This document shows, one piece after another, positions 17,352 through 25,938 of a stretch of 64,000 bases of DNA. The stretch comes from Actinoplanes aureus (GTDB lineage Bacteria; Actinomycetota; Actinomycetes; Mycobacteriales; Micromonosporaceae), in contig NZ_JADQTO010000021.1 of assembly GCF_015704865.1 (NCBI RefSeq), forward strand, positions 1 through 64,000, given 5' to 3'. The position numbers and the translations under genes were made by a program. The first letter of the stretch is position 1. Each line of letters starts with the position of its first letter. The notes under the pieces are model-generated. The model made no database searches, was not told the origin of the DNA, and saw nothing but the letters and a program-made list of their open reading frames with translations.

Positions 17352-19718
17352 ATGAGTCCTTTGTCCGTACGCCTCGGGTCAGCGGCGACCGTCCTCGGTC
17401 TCATCGTCGCGGGGTTGGGAGTGGGACCGTCGCCGGCATCGGGCCACGAGCGCGATCGCGGCTACTCGGCCCTGATCCGCCGGGCCTCCTACGGCGTTCC
17501 GCACATCACCGCCCGCGACTTCGCCAGTCTCGGCTTCGGCATCGGGTACGTGCAGGCCGAGGACAACATCTGCGTCATCGCCGAGAAAGTGGTGACGGCC
17601 AATGCCGAGCGGTCCCGGTGGTTCGGGGCGGCCGGGCCGGGCGACGCCAACGTACGCAGCGATCTGTTCTTCCGTAAGGCGATCGACGACGGCACCGTCG
17701 AGCGGCTGCTCGACGGCCGCCGCGACGGCGTGCGGTCACCGTCTGACGACGTCCGCGACCAGATCCGCGGCTTCGTCGCCGGGTACAACCATCACCTGCG
17801 CCGCACCGGTGTGCCGAATCTGAGCGACCCGGCATGCCGCGGCAAGCCCTGGGTGCGTCCGCTGACCGAGATGGACATCTGGCGTACGTCGTGGGCCAGC
17901 ATGGTCCGGGCCGGCTCGCGCGCGCTGCTCGACGGGATCGTCGCCGCGGCGCCACCGGCAGGTGCCGGGCCCGCGGGCGCCGGCGACGCGGCCGGCGCCG
18001 CCGCGGTGGTCGCCGCCCGGGACGGGGCCGGCGCCGGGATCGGCAGCAATGCCTACGGTCTCGGAGCGCGGGCCACCACGGGCGGCGGGATGGTGCTGGC
18101 CAACCCGCACTTCCCGTGGCAGGGTGCCGAACGCTTCTACCGGATGCACCTGAAGGTGCCCGGTCGCTACGACGTGGAGGGCGCGGCGCTGATCGGGGAC
18201 CCGATCGTCGAGATCGGGCACAACCGCACGCTCGCCTGGAGTCACACCGTCTCCACCGCGCGCCGGTTCGTGTGGCACCGCCTGAGCCTCGTGCCGGGTG
18301 ACCCCACCTCCTACTACGTCGACGGCCGGCCCGAGAAGATGCGCGCGCGTACGGTCACGGTGCAGGCAGGCGGGACCGTCGCGGTCAGCCGGACCCTGTA
18401 CGACACCCGCTTCGGCCCGGTGGTCGTGGTGCCGGGCACCTTCGACTGGACGCCGACCACCGCGTACGCCATCACCGACGTCAACGCGGGCAACAACCGC
18501 GCCTTCGACGGGTGGTTGCGGATGGGCCAGGCCAAGGACGTCCGTCAGCTCAAGGCGGTGCTCGACCGGTACCAGTTCTTGCCGTGGGTCAACGTGATCG
18601 CGGCCGACTCGCGCGGCGAGGCCATGTACGGGGACCACTCGGTCGTTCCCCGGGTGACCCATGCGCTCGCGGCCGCGTGCATCCCCGCATCGTTCCAGCC
18701 GCTCTACGCCGCCAGCGGCCAGGCCGTCCTGGACGGCTCGCGGTCGGACTGTGCGCTGGGCGCGGACCCGGACGCCGCCGTGCCCGGCATTCTCGGCCCG
18801 GCCAACCTGCCGGTACGGTTCCGCGACGACTACGTCACCAACTCCAACGACAGCCACTGGCTGGCCAGTCCGGCCGCGCCGCTGGAAGGCTTCCCGCGGA
18901 TCCTCGGCAACGAACGCACCGAGCGCAGCCTGCGTACCCGGCTCGGGCTCGACCAGATCCAGCAGCGCCTCGCCGGCACGGACGACCTTCCCGGCCGGGG
19001 CTTCACCACCGGCAGGCTCTGGCACACCGTGTTCGGCAACCGGGTGTACGGCGCTGAGCTGGTACGCGACGACCTGGTCGCCCTCTGCCGGGCCCAGCCC
19101 ACCGCGACCGCCTCGAACGGCGCGACCGTCGAGCTCGCCGCGGCCTGCACGGCGCTGGCCCGCTGGGACCTGCGTGTCGACCTGGACAGCCGTGGCGCGC
19201 ACGTGTTCACCGAGTTCGCCCTCGCGGGCGGGATCAGGTTCGCCGACACCTTCGACGTCGCCGATCCGGTGCACACCCCGCGCCGGCTCGACACCGCGGA
19301 TCCACGGGTACGCACCGCGCTCGCGGACGCCGTGCAGCGGCTCGCCGGCATCCGGCTCGACGCGAAGCTGGGCGACATCCACACCGACAGCCGCGGCGAG
19401 CGGCGCATCCCGATCCACGGCGGCCGCGGTGAGGCCGGCGTCTTCAACGTGATCACCAACCCGCTCGTGCCGGGTGTGGGCTATCCGAAGGTGGTGCACG
19501 GTACGTCGTACGTCATGGCCGTCGAGCTCGGCCCGCACGGCCCGGCGGGCCGGCAGATCCTGACCTACTCGCAGTCGACCGACCCAAACTCACCCTGGTA
19601 CGCCGATCAGACCCGGCTCTACTCGCGGAAGGGCTGGGACACCATCAAGTACACCGAGGCCCAGATCGCGGCCGACCCGAACCTGCGCACGTACCGCGTG
19701 AGTCAGCAGCGAGGCTGA
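17352..19718 (+). CDS. Secreted penicillin-acylase-family amidohydrolase (aculeacin-A-acylase-like)
   Basis: 788 aa from the ATG at 17352 (GAAGGG before it). Residues 1-32 form a Sec signal peptide, giving a periplasmic/secreted enzyme. It is an N-terminal nucleophile hydrolase made as one chain that cuts itself. The alpha part (RASYGVPHITARDFASLGFG) is followed by an Ala/Gly/Pro-rich spacer (about 201-230), then the new N-terminus at Ser232 (GIG-SNAYGLG), the expected catalytic Ser. Beta-subunit motifs LANPHFPWQG, GHNRTLAWSHT and YVTNSNDSHWL are intact; the last supplies the oxyanion Asn. Relatives such as aculeacin A acylase of Actinoplanes remove acyl chains from lipopeptides or acyl-homoserine lactones; the actual substrate is not deducible. 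Confidence 0.92.
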   Translation: MSPLSVRLGSAATVLGLIVAGLGVGPSPASGHERDRGYSALIRRASYGVPHITARDFASLGFGIGYVQAEDNICVIAEKVVTANAERSRWFGAAGPGDANVRSDLFFRKAIDDGTVERLLDGRRDGVRSPSDDVRDQIRGFVAGYNHHLRRTGVPNLSDPACRGKPWVRPLTEMDIWRTSWASMVRAGSRALLDGIVAAAPPAGAGPAGAGDAAGAAAVVAARDGAGAGIGSNAYGLGARATTGGGMVLANPHFPWQGAERFYRMHLKVPGRYDVEGAALIGDPIVEIGHNRTLAWSHTVSTARRFVWHRLSLVPGDPTSYYVDGRPEKMRARTVTVQAGGTVAVSRTLYDTRFGPVVVVPGTFDWTPTTAYAITDVNAGNNRAFDGWLRMGQAKDVRQLKAVLDRYQFLPWVNVIAADSRGEAMYGDHSVVPRVTHALAAACIPASFQPLYAASGQAVLDGSRSDCALGADPDAAVPGILGPANLPVRFRDDYVTNSNDSHWLASPAAPLEGFPRILGNERTERSLRTRLGLDQIQQRLAGTDDLPGRGFTTGRLWHTVFGNRVYGAELVRDDLVALCRAQPTATASNGATVELAAACTALARWDLRVDLDSRGAHVFTEFALAGGIRFADTFDVADPVHTPRRLDTADPRVRTALADAVQRLAGIRLDAKLGDIHTDSRGERRIPIHGGRGEAGVFNVITNPLVPGVGYPKVVHGTSYVMAVELGPHGPAGRQILTYSQSTDPNSPWYADQTRLYSRKGWDTIKYTEAQIAADPNLRTYRVSQQRG

Positions 19719-19818
19719 GCCTGCCGGCCAGCGGAAGGAGGAGCGGCAGTCGAACTACCTGCGTGTAATTGGCACCGTACTAGTGACCTTGGCCGCCGGG
19801 GTGGGATAGGCAGGAGCA

Positions 19819-20094
19819 ATGATCGCCGACAACACCCCCGCGCCCTCGCCGCATCAGCCGCATCAGCCGCACGAAACGGTCAAGGGTGCGCTCCAGACCC
19901 CGGACGGGCACTGGCGGGTTGAGGTTGTCCGGCGTGGCCGTAGCGACTTCTTCCGGCTCATCAACGGCGACAACGTGATCGACGGCTTGGCGATCACGAC
20001 CCTGCAACGGCTTCTCGCCGAGGCCGGTGTCGACATGGCCGACCTCGTCCCGGCCGACGACATGGGCCCGAACCAGCACGCCGGCGCCGCTTGA
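19819..20094 (+). CDS. Small conserved actinomycete protein
   Basis: 91 aa. A disordered, His/Pro/Gln-rich start (PHQPHQPH) precedes a compact domain, DGHWRVEVVRRGRSDFFRLI and GLAITTLQRLLAEAGVDMAD. I recall close relatives as short hypothetical proteins of similar length in Micromonosporaceae. The domain looks like a small beta-beta-beta-alpha fold; no active site is visible. It lies between the acylase gene and a convergent TetR gene, 7 bp from the TetR stop. Function unknown. Confidence 0.7.
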   Translation: MIADNTPAPSPHQPHQPHETVKGALQTPDGHWRVEVVRRGRSDFFRLINGDNVIDGLAITTLQRLLAEAGVDMADLVPADDMGPNQHAGAA

Positions 20095-20101
20095 GTGGCG
20101 G

Positions 20102-20689
20102 CTACAGGGTCTTCGCTGATGTCGGTGGAGGCGTGGTCAGGCTCTGGAAGCATGGCCGCAGCAGGTCGATGATCTGCTCGGGTGAGGCGTCCGCGAGGTG
20201 TGTCAGGCGCAGCAGGTACCGCTCGGCTATCACGCCGTGAATGATCGCGCTGAGCAGGCTCGCGCGCAGGTCGGCGTCGGGCGTCGGTATCGCCGCGGTG
20301 AGTTGGTTGAGCTGGGGTTCCCCGGCGGTCCGGTAACGGTCGGCGGCGTCGGCGTTCGTGAGCATCGAGCGCAGCACCGCCAGCGAGCCCGCGGGCTCGC
20401 CGGTCAGCCGCCGGCCCAGCGACGCGAGTAGCGCTTCGGCCACCTCGCCCGAGGTACCGCCGGGCAACTCGTCGGCGGGCACCTCGACGGCTTGGGCGAA
20501 GAGCAGGTCCTTGCTGCCGAAGTAGTGCATGACCAGACCGGCGTCGACACCGGCAGCCGACGCCACGGCCCGGATCGTGGTCCGGTCGTAGCCGAGCTCG
20601 GCGAAGAGCCTGCGCGCCGCGTCGAGGATGCGCTCCTCGGTCTGGCGGCGCTGCTGCGCCCGGGTAGGGCGGGCGTTCGATCCGGTCAC
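20102..20689 (-). CDS. TetR-family transcriptional regulator
   Basis: 195 aa. Helix-turn-helix at residues 15-65: EERILDAARRLFAELGYDRT and GVDAGLVMHYFGSKDLLFAQ. The C-terminal domain (TetR_C, AefR/TetR_C_17-like) is helical. It is divergent from the SnoaL-like gene at 20766 with a promoter and palindrome between them, so control of that gene and of itself is likely. The start at 20689 is the only good one: MTGSNARPTRAQQRR is the usual basic N-terminal arm. Confidence 0.88.
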   Translation of the reverse strand: MTGSNARPTRAQQRRQTEERILDAARRLFAELGYDRTTIRAVASAAGVDAGLVMHYFGSKDLLFAQAVEVPADELPGGTSGEVAEALLASLGRRLTGEPAGSLAVLRSMLTNADAADRYRTAGEPQLNQLTAAIPTPDADLRASLLSAIIHGVIAERYLLRLTHLADASPEQIIDLLRPCFQSLTTPPPTSAKTL

Positions 20690-20707
20690 CCGTTCATTCT
20701 ACGGTCG

Positions 20708-20749
20708 TTGACCGACGGTGCTCAGCCCTCTACGCTCAACAAGCGTTGA
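20708..20749 (+). promoter_or_regulatory. Promoter of the SnoaL-like gene with TetR operator
   Basis: TTGACC (20708-20713) and TACGCT (20731-20736) are separated by 17 bp, a good -35/-10 pair. Overlapping the -10 and start point is the palindrome TCAAC-aagc-GTTGA (20736-20749). Its position is right for repression by the divergent TetR protein. Confidence 0.7.
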
Positions 20750-20765
20750 ACGAATGGAGATGGCC

Positions 20766-21173
20766 ATGACCGCCACGTCCCGCGAAGTCGTCGAGCAGAT
20801 CCTGCGCGCGAGCCGCGAGCAGGACACCGAAACGTTCGTCAGCCTGTTCGCGCCGGACGGCTACATCGAATGGCCGTACCGACCTGCGGACATCCCCGGC
20901 CGCGTGCAGGGCCGCGACCAGATCCGCGAGTTCCTCACCGCGCAGGCCAACGGCCTCGTCAAGGTCGACGAGCACCGCAACACGGTGATCTACGAAACCA
21001 CCGACCCGCAGGTGGTGATCGTCGAGTACGAGGCACACGGCACCGTGATCCCCACCGGCGCGCCCTTGCACCAGACGATCATCGCCGTTCTGCGGATCAG
21101 GGACGGCCTGGTCGTCTCGTACCGCGACTACCTCAACCCCTTGGTCCTGGCCGAAGCCCTGGCCAGCGATTAA
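20766..21173 (+). CDS. SnoaL-like / nuclear transport factor 2 family protein
   Basis: 135 aa from the ATG at 20766; GGAG six bases upstream favours it over ATGs at 20754 and 20760. The cone-shaped SnoaL fold is recognisable: SREVVEQILRASREQDTETF, VSLFAPDGYIEWPY, GRDQIREFLTAQANG and DGLVVSYRDYLNPLVLAEAL. Such proteins bind or isomerise small hydrophobic molecules in the cytoplasm; many have no known substrate. The divergent TetR gene and the operator-containing promoter suggest induction by a small ligand. Confidence 0.88.
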   Translation: MTATSREVVEQILRASREQDTETFVSLFAPDGYIEWPYRPADIPGRVQGRDQIREFLTAQANGLVKVDEHRNTVIYETTDPQVVIVEYEAHGTVIPTGAPLHQTIIAVLRIRDGLVVSYRDYLNPLVLAEALASD

Positions 21174-21188
21174 GACAGCGGACTGCGG

Positions 21189-21731
21189 GTGATGATGAGG
21201 CAACCAACGCTGTTCCTGACAGTGGGACTCCCCTGCACCGGAAAGACCACTGCCGCGCGGCGCATCGAGATCGAGCACGAAGCCCTGCGTCTCACGAAGG
21301 ACGAGTGGGTGAAGGCTCTCTACGGGCACGAGAATCCGCCAAGGGCTGGGGACGTGATCGAAGGACGGCTCATCCAGATCGGGCTGCGCGCCCTAGAACT
21401 CGGCAACAACGTCGTGATCGACTACGGCCTCTGGAGCCGAGACGAGCGCTCCGCACTACGCCAGGCAGCAGCCGACGTAGGCGCGACGGTGGAGATGCGC
21501 TACTTCGAGCTCACCCCGGCCGAGCAACGAAGACGGCTTGACCAGCGGCAAGCCGAAGCCCCACACACGACCTGGCCCATGTCCGACCAGGAACTCGCCG
21601 CGTGGGCCGCCACCATCGAGATCCCCACGCCAGGCGAACTCGACGGCAGCGAACCCATCGATGACCCACCGGCCGACTTCGCGACATGGGACGAGTGGCG
21701 CGGACACCGCTGGCCGCCATCGGTCTCCTGA
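21189..21731 (+). CDS. P-loop kinase-like ATP-binding protein
   Basis: 180 aa. Walker A is GLPCTGKT (residues 13-20), followed by RLTKDEWVKALYGHE (a DEW segment typical of the AAA_33 / zeta-toxin-like kinases) and VVIDYGLWSRDERSALR (Walker B-like Asp and the R-D-x-R motif). The C-terminal part RRRLDQRQAEAP is the lid. Members phosphorylate small molecules such as antibiotics, nucleosides or sugars; some are zeta-type toxins. There is no antitoxin gene beside it, so I favour a small-molecule kinase. It lies 15 bp after the SnoaL gene and probably belongs to the same transcript. GTG, ATG and ATG in a row leave the exact start open. Confidence 0.82.
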   Translation: MMMRQPTLFLTVGLPCTGKTTAARRIEIEHEALRLTKDEWVKALYGHENPPRAGDVIEGRLIQIGLRALELGNNVVIDYGLWSRDERSALRQAAADVGATVEMRYFELTPAEQRRRLDQRQAEAPHTTWPMSDQELAAWAATIEIPTPGELDGSEPIDDPPADFATWDEWRGHRWPPSVS

Positions 21732-21777
21732 CGCCCGCCGACCAGCCAAACCCCTCTCGGCCTCTGCCCGCCGCCTA

Positions 21778-21902
21778 GAGAACCTTCGCGGTCAGGGCCT
21801 TGTCCGGCCCAACGTGGGTGCTGTCTGGCGGCCGTTGAGACAGCATTGAGCGTGGGCCAAGCAAGATCACCGCTTGGGGCCCCTGACCACGAAAGCCCTT
21901 TT
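21778..21902 (-). repeat. MITE-like palindromic repeat, copy 2 (most complete)
   Basis: The fullest copy, about 125 bp, inverted relative to the other two. Its ends are imperfect terminal inverted repeats: AGAACCTTCGCGGTCAGGG on the left and AGGGCTTTCGTGGTCAGGG on the right (reverse-complemented), 15 of 19 identical. The centre holds the same core as the other copies with the perfect arms GCTGTCT/AGACAGC. It sits between the convergent stops of the kinase-like gene and the rhamnosidase gene and could act as a two-way terminator. Confidence 0.88.
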
Positions 21903-21929
21903 ACTGGGCAGGCAGCCCGGACGGCCGGA

Positions 21930-24518
21930 TCAGAAGTGCCGGCGGGGCGGAAGGGGCTGGATCGGATCGTCATGCACGGGCCGGTACTCGACGGCGAAAG
22001 AGTGCTCGCCGCTGAGCACCGTGGTCGCCGCCTGTCCGGGAAGCTCGACGACCGCGTCGCAGCCTGGCGGAACGATCACGTCGACGTGCAAGGTGGTGCC
22101 GTCGCGGCGCCAGGCGACGGAGGCCGGACCGTACGGTGTGCGGTGAGCGGCCGACGCCGAGGAGAGGCCGCCGCCGGGGCGCGGGCGTACCCGGATGGTC
22201 CGGTAACCCGGCGCGGCCGGGGCCAGCCCGGCCACGGTCCGGTGCAGCCAGTCGGCAACCGCGCCGAGGGCGTAGTGGTTGAACGAGGTCATCTCCCCGG
22301 GATTGATCGTGCCGTCGGGCAGCATGCTGTCCCAGCGTTCCCAGATGGTGGTGGCGCCCATGGTGACCGGGTAGAGCCAGGACGGGCAGCCGGTCTCCAG
22401 CAGCAGCCGGTACGCCTCTTCGAGGTGTCCGGTCTCGGAGAGCGCGTCGAGCACGAGCGGGGTGCCGGCGAACCCGGTGCCGATCCGGAATTCCGCCTTG
22501 CGCACCAGGCGGGCCAGCCGGGCGCCGGCGTGGGCGCGCTGGTCCTCGCCGTCGAGCAGGTCCAGGCAGAGCGCCAGGGCGTACGCGGTCTGGGTGTCCG
22601 AGACGCACCGCCCGCTCGCGGTGACGAACTCCCGGCGGAAGCCGGCGGCCACCCGGGCGGACAGGGCTTCGTAGTCGGTGGCGTCGTCGCTCTTGCCGAC
22701 CAGGCGGGCCTGGCGGGCGAGCAGCCGGGCCGAGTAGGCGAGGTACGCCGTCGCGACCAGGTAGGGATCAGTGCGGGCCTCCCCGGGGCGGTCCGGTGGG
22801 GCGGCCGGGTCCAGCCAGTCGCCGAGTTGCTGGCCCCGGGCGATGACGTCGCCGCCGTCGAGCAGCCGGCGGCAGCCTTCCACCCAGCGCCGGGCGGTCT
22901 CGTATCCGCTCAGCACCGGACCGAGGTCGCCGGCGCGGTCCAGCAGCACGAGCGGCACGACGGTGGTGACGTCACCCCAGACGGCGCAGTGGAACTGCGG
23001 GAACGGCGTGTCGATGTGCGGCACGTACAGCGGGACCAGGCCGTCGTCGCCGGTCTCGGCGGACACGTCGGCGAGCCAGTCGGCGATGCTGCCGGTGGAG
23101 TCGTACAGGAACGCCGCGGTGGGCGCGAAGACCTGTAAATCGCCGGTCCAGCCGAGCCGTTCGTCGCGCTGCGGGCAGTCGGTGGGCACGGACACGAAGT
23201 TGCCGCGCATGCTCCACCGGACGTTGTCGTGCAGCCGTTGCAGCAGCGGTTCGGAGCAGGAGAACGTACCGGTCTCGGTCATGTCGTCGTGGCAGACCAC
23301 CGCGACCACCGCGCCCGGTTCGATCTCGCCGGGCCAGCCGGCGATCTCCGCGTAGCGGAAGCCGTGGTAGGTGAACCGCGGCTCCCATGTCTCCGGCCCG
23401 TCGCCGGCGAGCACGTAGACGTCGTGCGCGTCGGCGGTGCGGATGGGCCGGGTGCACAGCCGGCCGTCCTCGAGGACTTCAGCGTGCCGCATGCTGATCG
23501 CCGTGCCGGCCGGTCCGGTGACGGTGATGCGCAGCCGTCCGGCGAGGTTCTGCCCGAAGTCGAGCAGGTGGGTGGCCTCGTCGACCCGGGTGACGCTGCG
23601 CGGAGGCAGCTCCTCGATGCGGCGCACCGGTGGTCCAGCCGGGGCGGTCAACTCACCAACATCAAGATCCTTTTTCTGTACGGGAGTCCAGGCTCCCGCC
23701 ACGATCCGCGCGTCGTGGTGCTCGCCGTCGTAGATGCCGGCCCGCAGGATCGGCCCGTACGCCCAGCTCCAGGTGTCGTCGGTGACCACCCGCTCGACGC
23801 TGCCGTCGGCGTAGTGCAGTTCCAGCTGCGCGAGCAGCGCGGTGTCGCGGCCGTAGCGTTCACCGATCCGGTTCCAGCCGTACTCGCCGCGCCACCAGCC
23901 GTCGGCGAGCCAGCCGCTGAGCGCGTTCGGGCCGGGTTGCAGCAGGTCGGTGACGTCGAGCGTTTGGTAGCGCAGCCGGTGGTGGTAGCTGGTCCAGCCG
24001 GGAGCCAGCACCTCGTCACCGGCGCGGGACCCGTTGACCTCCAGTTCGTAGACGCCGCACGCGGTCGCGTACACCCGGGCGTGGAGAAGCCCTTCGCGGA
24101 CGGTGAACTCGCGGCGCAGCAGCACCGGCCGCCGGTCGCCGTCGCCGGTGTCGGTGGAACCGACGAAGGCCGCCTGCCACTCCCCCGCGTCCAGCAGGCC
24201 GGCCTCGACCGTGGTGGTGGCGCTCCACGCGGTGGGCTCCGCCTCGCCGGACCAGACCCGGACCCGGATCTCGACCCGGTCGCGGGAGTTCAGCGCGGGT
24301 CCCGGCCAGGGCACCAGGACGCTGTCCGGGGAGTCGATGACGCCGCTGCTCCACAGGCCGACGGCTTCGACCTCGTACGCCCGCTGCCGCCAGCCGGGTG
24401 TACCGGTCTCCACCTGCCAGGACAGTCGTGGAGTTCGTTCGCCGATGCCGAGGGGGCGGGTGTGGTGCTCGATGCGGGGAGTGCTGACGCGCGTACCCCG
24501 ATGGTTCTGTGCAGACAA
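21930..24518 (-). CDS. Alpha-L-rhamnosidase, GH78
   Basis: 862 aa, no signal peptide, so cytoplasmic. The domain order is typical GH78: N-terminal beta domains (residues 15-290, with ACGVYELEVNGSRAGDEVLA as the Rhamnosid_N core), a second beta domain (about 300-410, LLDFGQNLAGRLRI), the catalytic alpha/alpha barrel (about 415-765) and a C-terminal beta domain. DCPQRDERLGWTGD (447-460) carries the conserved acidic residues and ATTIWERWDS is the second signature. It releases L-rhamnose from glycosides or oligosaccharides. It ends the operon SBP-permease-permease-GH1 remnant-GH78, so imported rhamnosides are the likely substrates. The TTG start at 24518 is the best available. Confidence 0.95.
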   Translation of the reverse strand: MSAQNHRGTRVSTPRIEHHTRPLGIGERTPRLSWQVETGTPGWRQRAYEVEAVGLWSSGVIDSPDSVLVPWPGPALNSRDRVEIRVRVWSGEAEPTAWSATTTVEAGLLDAGEWQAAFVGSTDTGDGDRRPVLLRREFTVREGLLHARVYATACGVYELEVNGSRAGDEVLAPGWTSYHHRLRYQTLDVTDLLQPGPNALSGWLADGWWRGEYGWNRIGERYGRDTALLAQLELHYADGSVERVVTDDTWSWAYGPILRAGIYDGEHHDARIVAGAWTPVQKKDLDVGELTAPAGPPVRRIEELPPRSVTRVDEATHLLDFGQNLAGRLRITVTGPAGTAISMRHAEVLEDGRLCTRPIRTADAHDVYVLAGDGPETWEPRFTYHGFRYAEIAGWPGEIEPGAVVAVVCHDDMTETGTFSCSEPLLQRLHDNVRWSMRGNFVSVPTDCPQRDERLGWTGDLQVFAPTAAFLYDSTGSIADWLADVSAETGDDGLVPLYVPHIDTPFPQFHCAVWGDVTTVVPLVLLDRAGDLGPVLSGYETARRWVEGCRRLLDGGDVIARGQQLGDWLDPAAPPDRPGEARTDPYLVATAYLAYSARLLARQARLVGKSDDATDYEALSARVAAGFRREFVTASGRCVSDTQTAYALALCLDLLDGEDQRAHAGARLARLVRKAEFRIGTGFAGTPLVLDALSETGHLEEAYRLLLETGCPSWLYPVTMGATTIWERWDSMLPDGTINPGEMTSFNHYALGAVADWLHRTVAGLAPAAPGYRTIRVRPRPGGGLSSASAAHRTPYGPASVAWRRDGTTLHVDVIVPPGCDAVVELPGQAATTVLSGEHSFAVEYRPVHDDPIQPLPPRRHF

Positions 24519-24543
24519 AGCTCTAGCCTTACCGCGCCGGCCG

Positions 24544-25093
24544 TCAGGCCGCGCATGACTCGCTGGGTTGGGGGGAAGTGAGGCCGCCTGCGGCGATGGT
24601 GCGGGCGTACCAGTGAGCGCTGGCCTTGAGCGTGCGCCGCTGCGTGGCGTAGTCGACGTGGACGAGCCCGAACCGTTTGGTGTAGCCCTCGGCCCATTCG
24701 AAGTTGTCCAGCAGCGACCAGACGAAGTAGCCGCGCAGGTCCACTCCGGCGCTCAGTGCCGCATGCGCCGCGCGCACATGCCCGTCCAGAAAGGCGACGC
24801 GCTCGGTGTCGTCCGGCTCGTCGTCGAACGCCGCGCCGTTCTCGGTGACGTACAGCGGGACCGGTCCGTAGTCGCGATGCAGGCGCAGCAGCAGTTCGGT
24901 GAGACCGTCCGGCTCGACCGGCCCAGGCCACCGCCCCGGTGTCACCTTTGCGGATCCGGCCCGGTGTCGCGCTGAAGGTGTCCCAGATCGACGGCACACG
25001 ACCGTCGTCGGTGACCGCGCCCTCGATCTGGTACGCCGCGGTGCCCGCTCCCCAGGCGAAGTCCGCCGGGAACCGGATGGCCGGCGTGCCCAT
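24544..25093 (-). pseudogene. GH1 beta-glucosidase with large internal deletion
   Basis: The first 50 or so codons are a normal GH1 start: FPADFAWGAGTAAYQIEGAV, PSIWDTFSATPGRI and KGDTG, from an ATG at 25093 that overlaps the permease stop (TGATG). Near 24930 the sequence jumps, in a different frame, to the GH1 C-terminal part: GLTELLLRLHRDYGPVPLYV, TENGAAFDD (nucleophile Glu), DLRGYFVWSLLDNFEWAEGY. About 270 residues, including the acid/base N-E-P motif, are missing, so no active enzyme can be made. GH1 genes of this kind normally close a sugar ABC operon; here only the two ends survive, which points to a recent deletion. Confidence 0.9.
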
Positions 25094-25938
25094 CAGCCCT
25101 TCACCGCACCGGCGGTCATGCCGGCCACGATGCGCCGGTTGAAGAACAGGAACATGATCAGCGGCGGGATCGTGATCAGCAGGATGTTCATGAACAGCAG
25201 GTTGTACTGGGTGCCGTACTGGCTCTGGAAGTTGTAGAGCGTCAGCTGCACGGTGGCGTTGTCGCTGCCGGGCAGGAAGTACAGCGGGTTGGTGAAGTCG
25301 TTGAAGACCGCCACCGACTGCACCACGATCACCGTGATCGCCACCGAGCGCAGGAGCGGGAAGATCACCCGGAAGAACAGGCGGACCGGGCCGGCGCCGT
25401 CGATGATCGCGGCCTCGTCGAGCTCGCGCGGAATGGTGGCGATGAACGCGCGGAACAGCAGGATGCTGAACGCCAGGCCGAACGCCACCTCGACGAAGAT
25501 CAGGCCGGTCATGGTGCGGAACAGACCGATTCCCTGCAGCACCCAGATGGTGGGGACCACCGCGGGCGGGACGATCAGTCCGGACAGCACCAGGAAGTTG
25601 ATGAGCGGGGTCCACCGGCTGCGGCGGCGTTGCAGCACGAAGGCGACCATCGCGGCCAGGATCACCATCAGCGTCACGCTGCAGACGGTCAGGATCGTGC
25701 TGTTGATGAACGCGATGATCAGCATGTAGTCGCGGGCCTGGACCACGTCGACGAGGTTCTGCACGAACTGCACGTTGCGCGGCCAGGAGAACTCCAGCCG
25801 GGACGCGTCCTGGCGGTCCTTCAGGGCGGTGAGCACGATGAACGCGAACGGCACCAGGAACACCACCGCCGACATGGTGATGGCGACCAGGCTGAGCAGG
25901 TGGTTCTTACGGGGGCGCCGGACGGTTGCCGTCGTCAC
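25093..25938 (-). CDS. ABC sugar transporter permease (MalG-like)
   Basis: 281 aa from the GTG at 25938, overlapping the previous permease gene by four bases (GTGA). Six membrane helices and the binding-protein-dependent transport signature ELDEAAIIDGAGPVRLFFRV (EAA-x3-G loop contacting the ATPase) are present. It is the CUT1-type second permease. It works with the permease at 25935-26858 and the lipoprotein at 26929-28245. No ATPase gene is present, as is usual in actinomycetes where one MsiK-like ATPase serves many importers. Confidence 0.94.
   Translation of the reverse strand: MTTATVRRPRKNHLLSLVAITMSAVVFLVPFAFIVLTALKDRQDASRLEFSWPRNVQFVQNLVDVVQARDYMLIIAFINSTILTVCSVTLMVILAAMVAFVLQRRRSRWTPLINFLVLSGLIVPPAVVPTIWVLQGIGLFRTMTGLIFVEVAFGLAFSILLFRAFIATIPRELDEAAIIDGAGPVRLFFRVIFPLLRSVAITVIVVQSVAVFNDFTNPLYFLPGSDNATVQLTLYNFQSQYGTQYNLLFMNILLITIPPLIMFLFFNRRIVAGMTAGAVKG

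Noticed and set aside
21189..21731. Toxin-antitoxin system (zeta-type toxin)
   Set aside because: The kinase-like protein has a Walker A and lid similar to zeta toxins, but there is no epsilon-like antitoxin gene; it follows a SnoaL gene instead. A small-molecule kinase is simpler.
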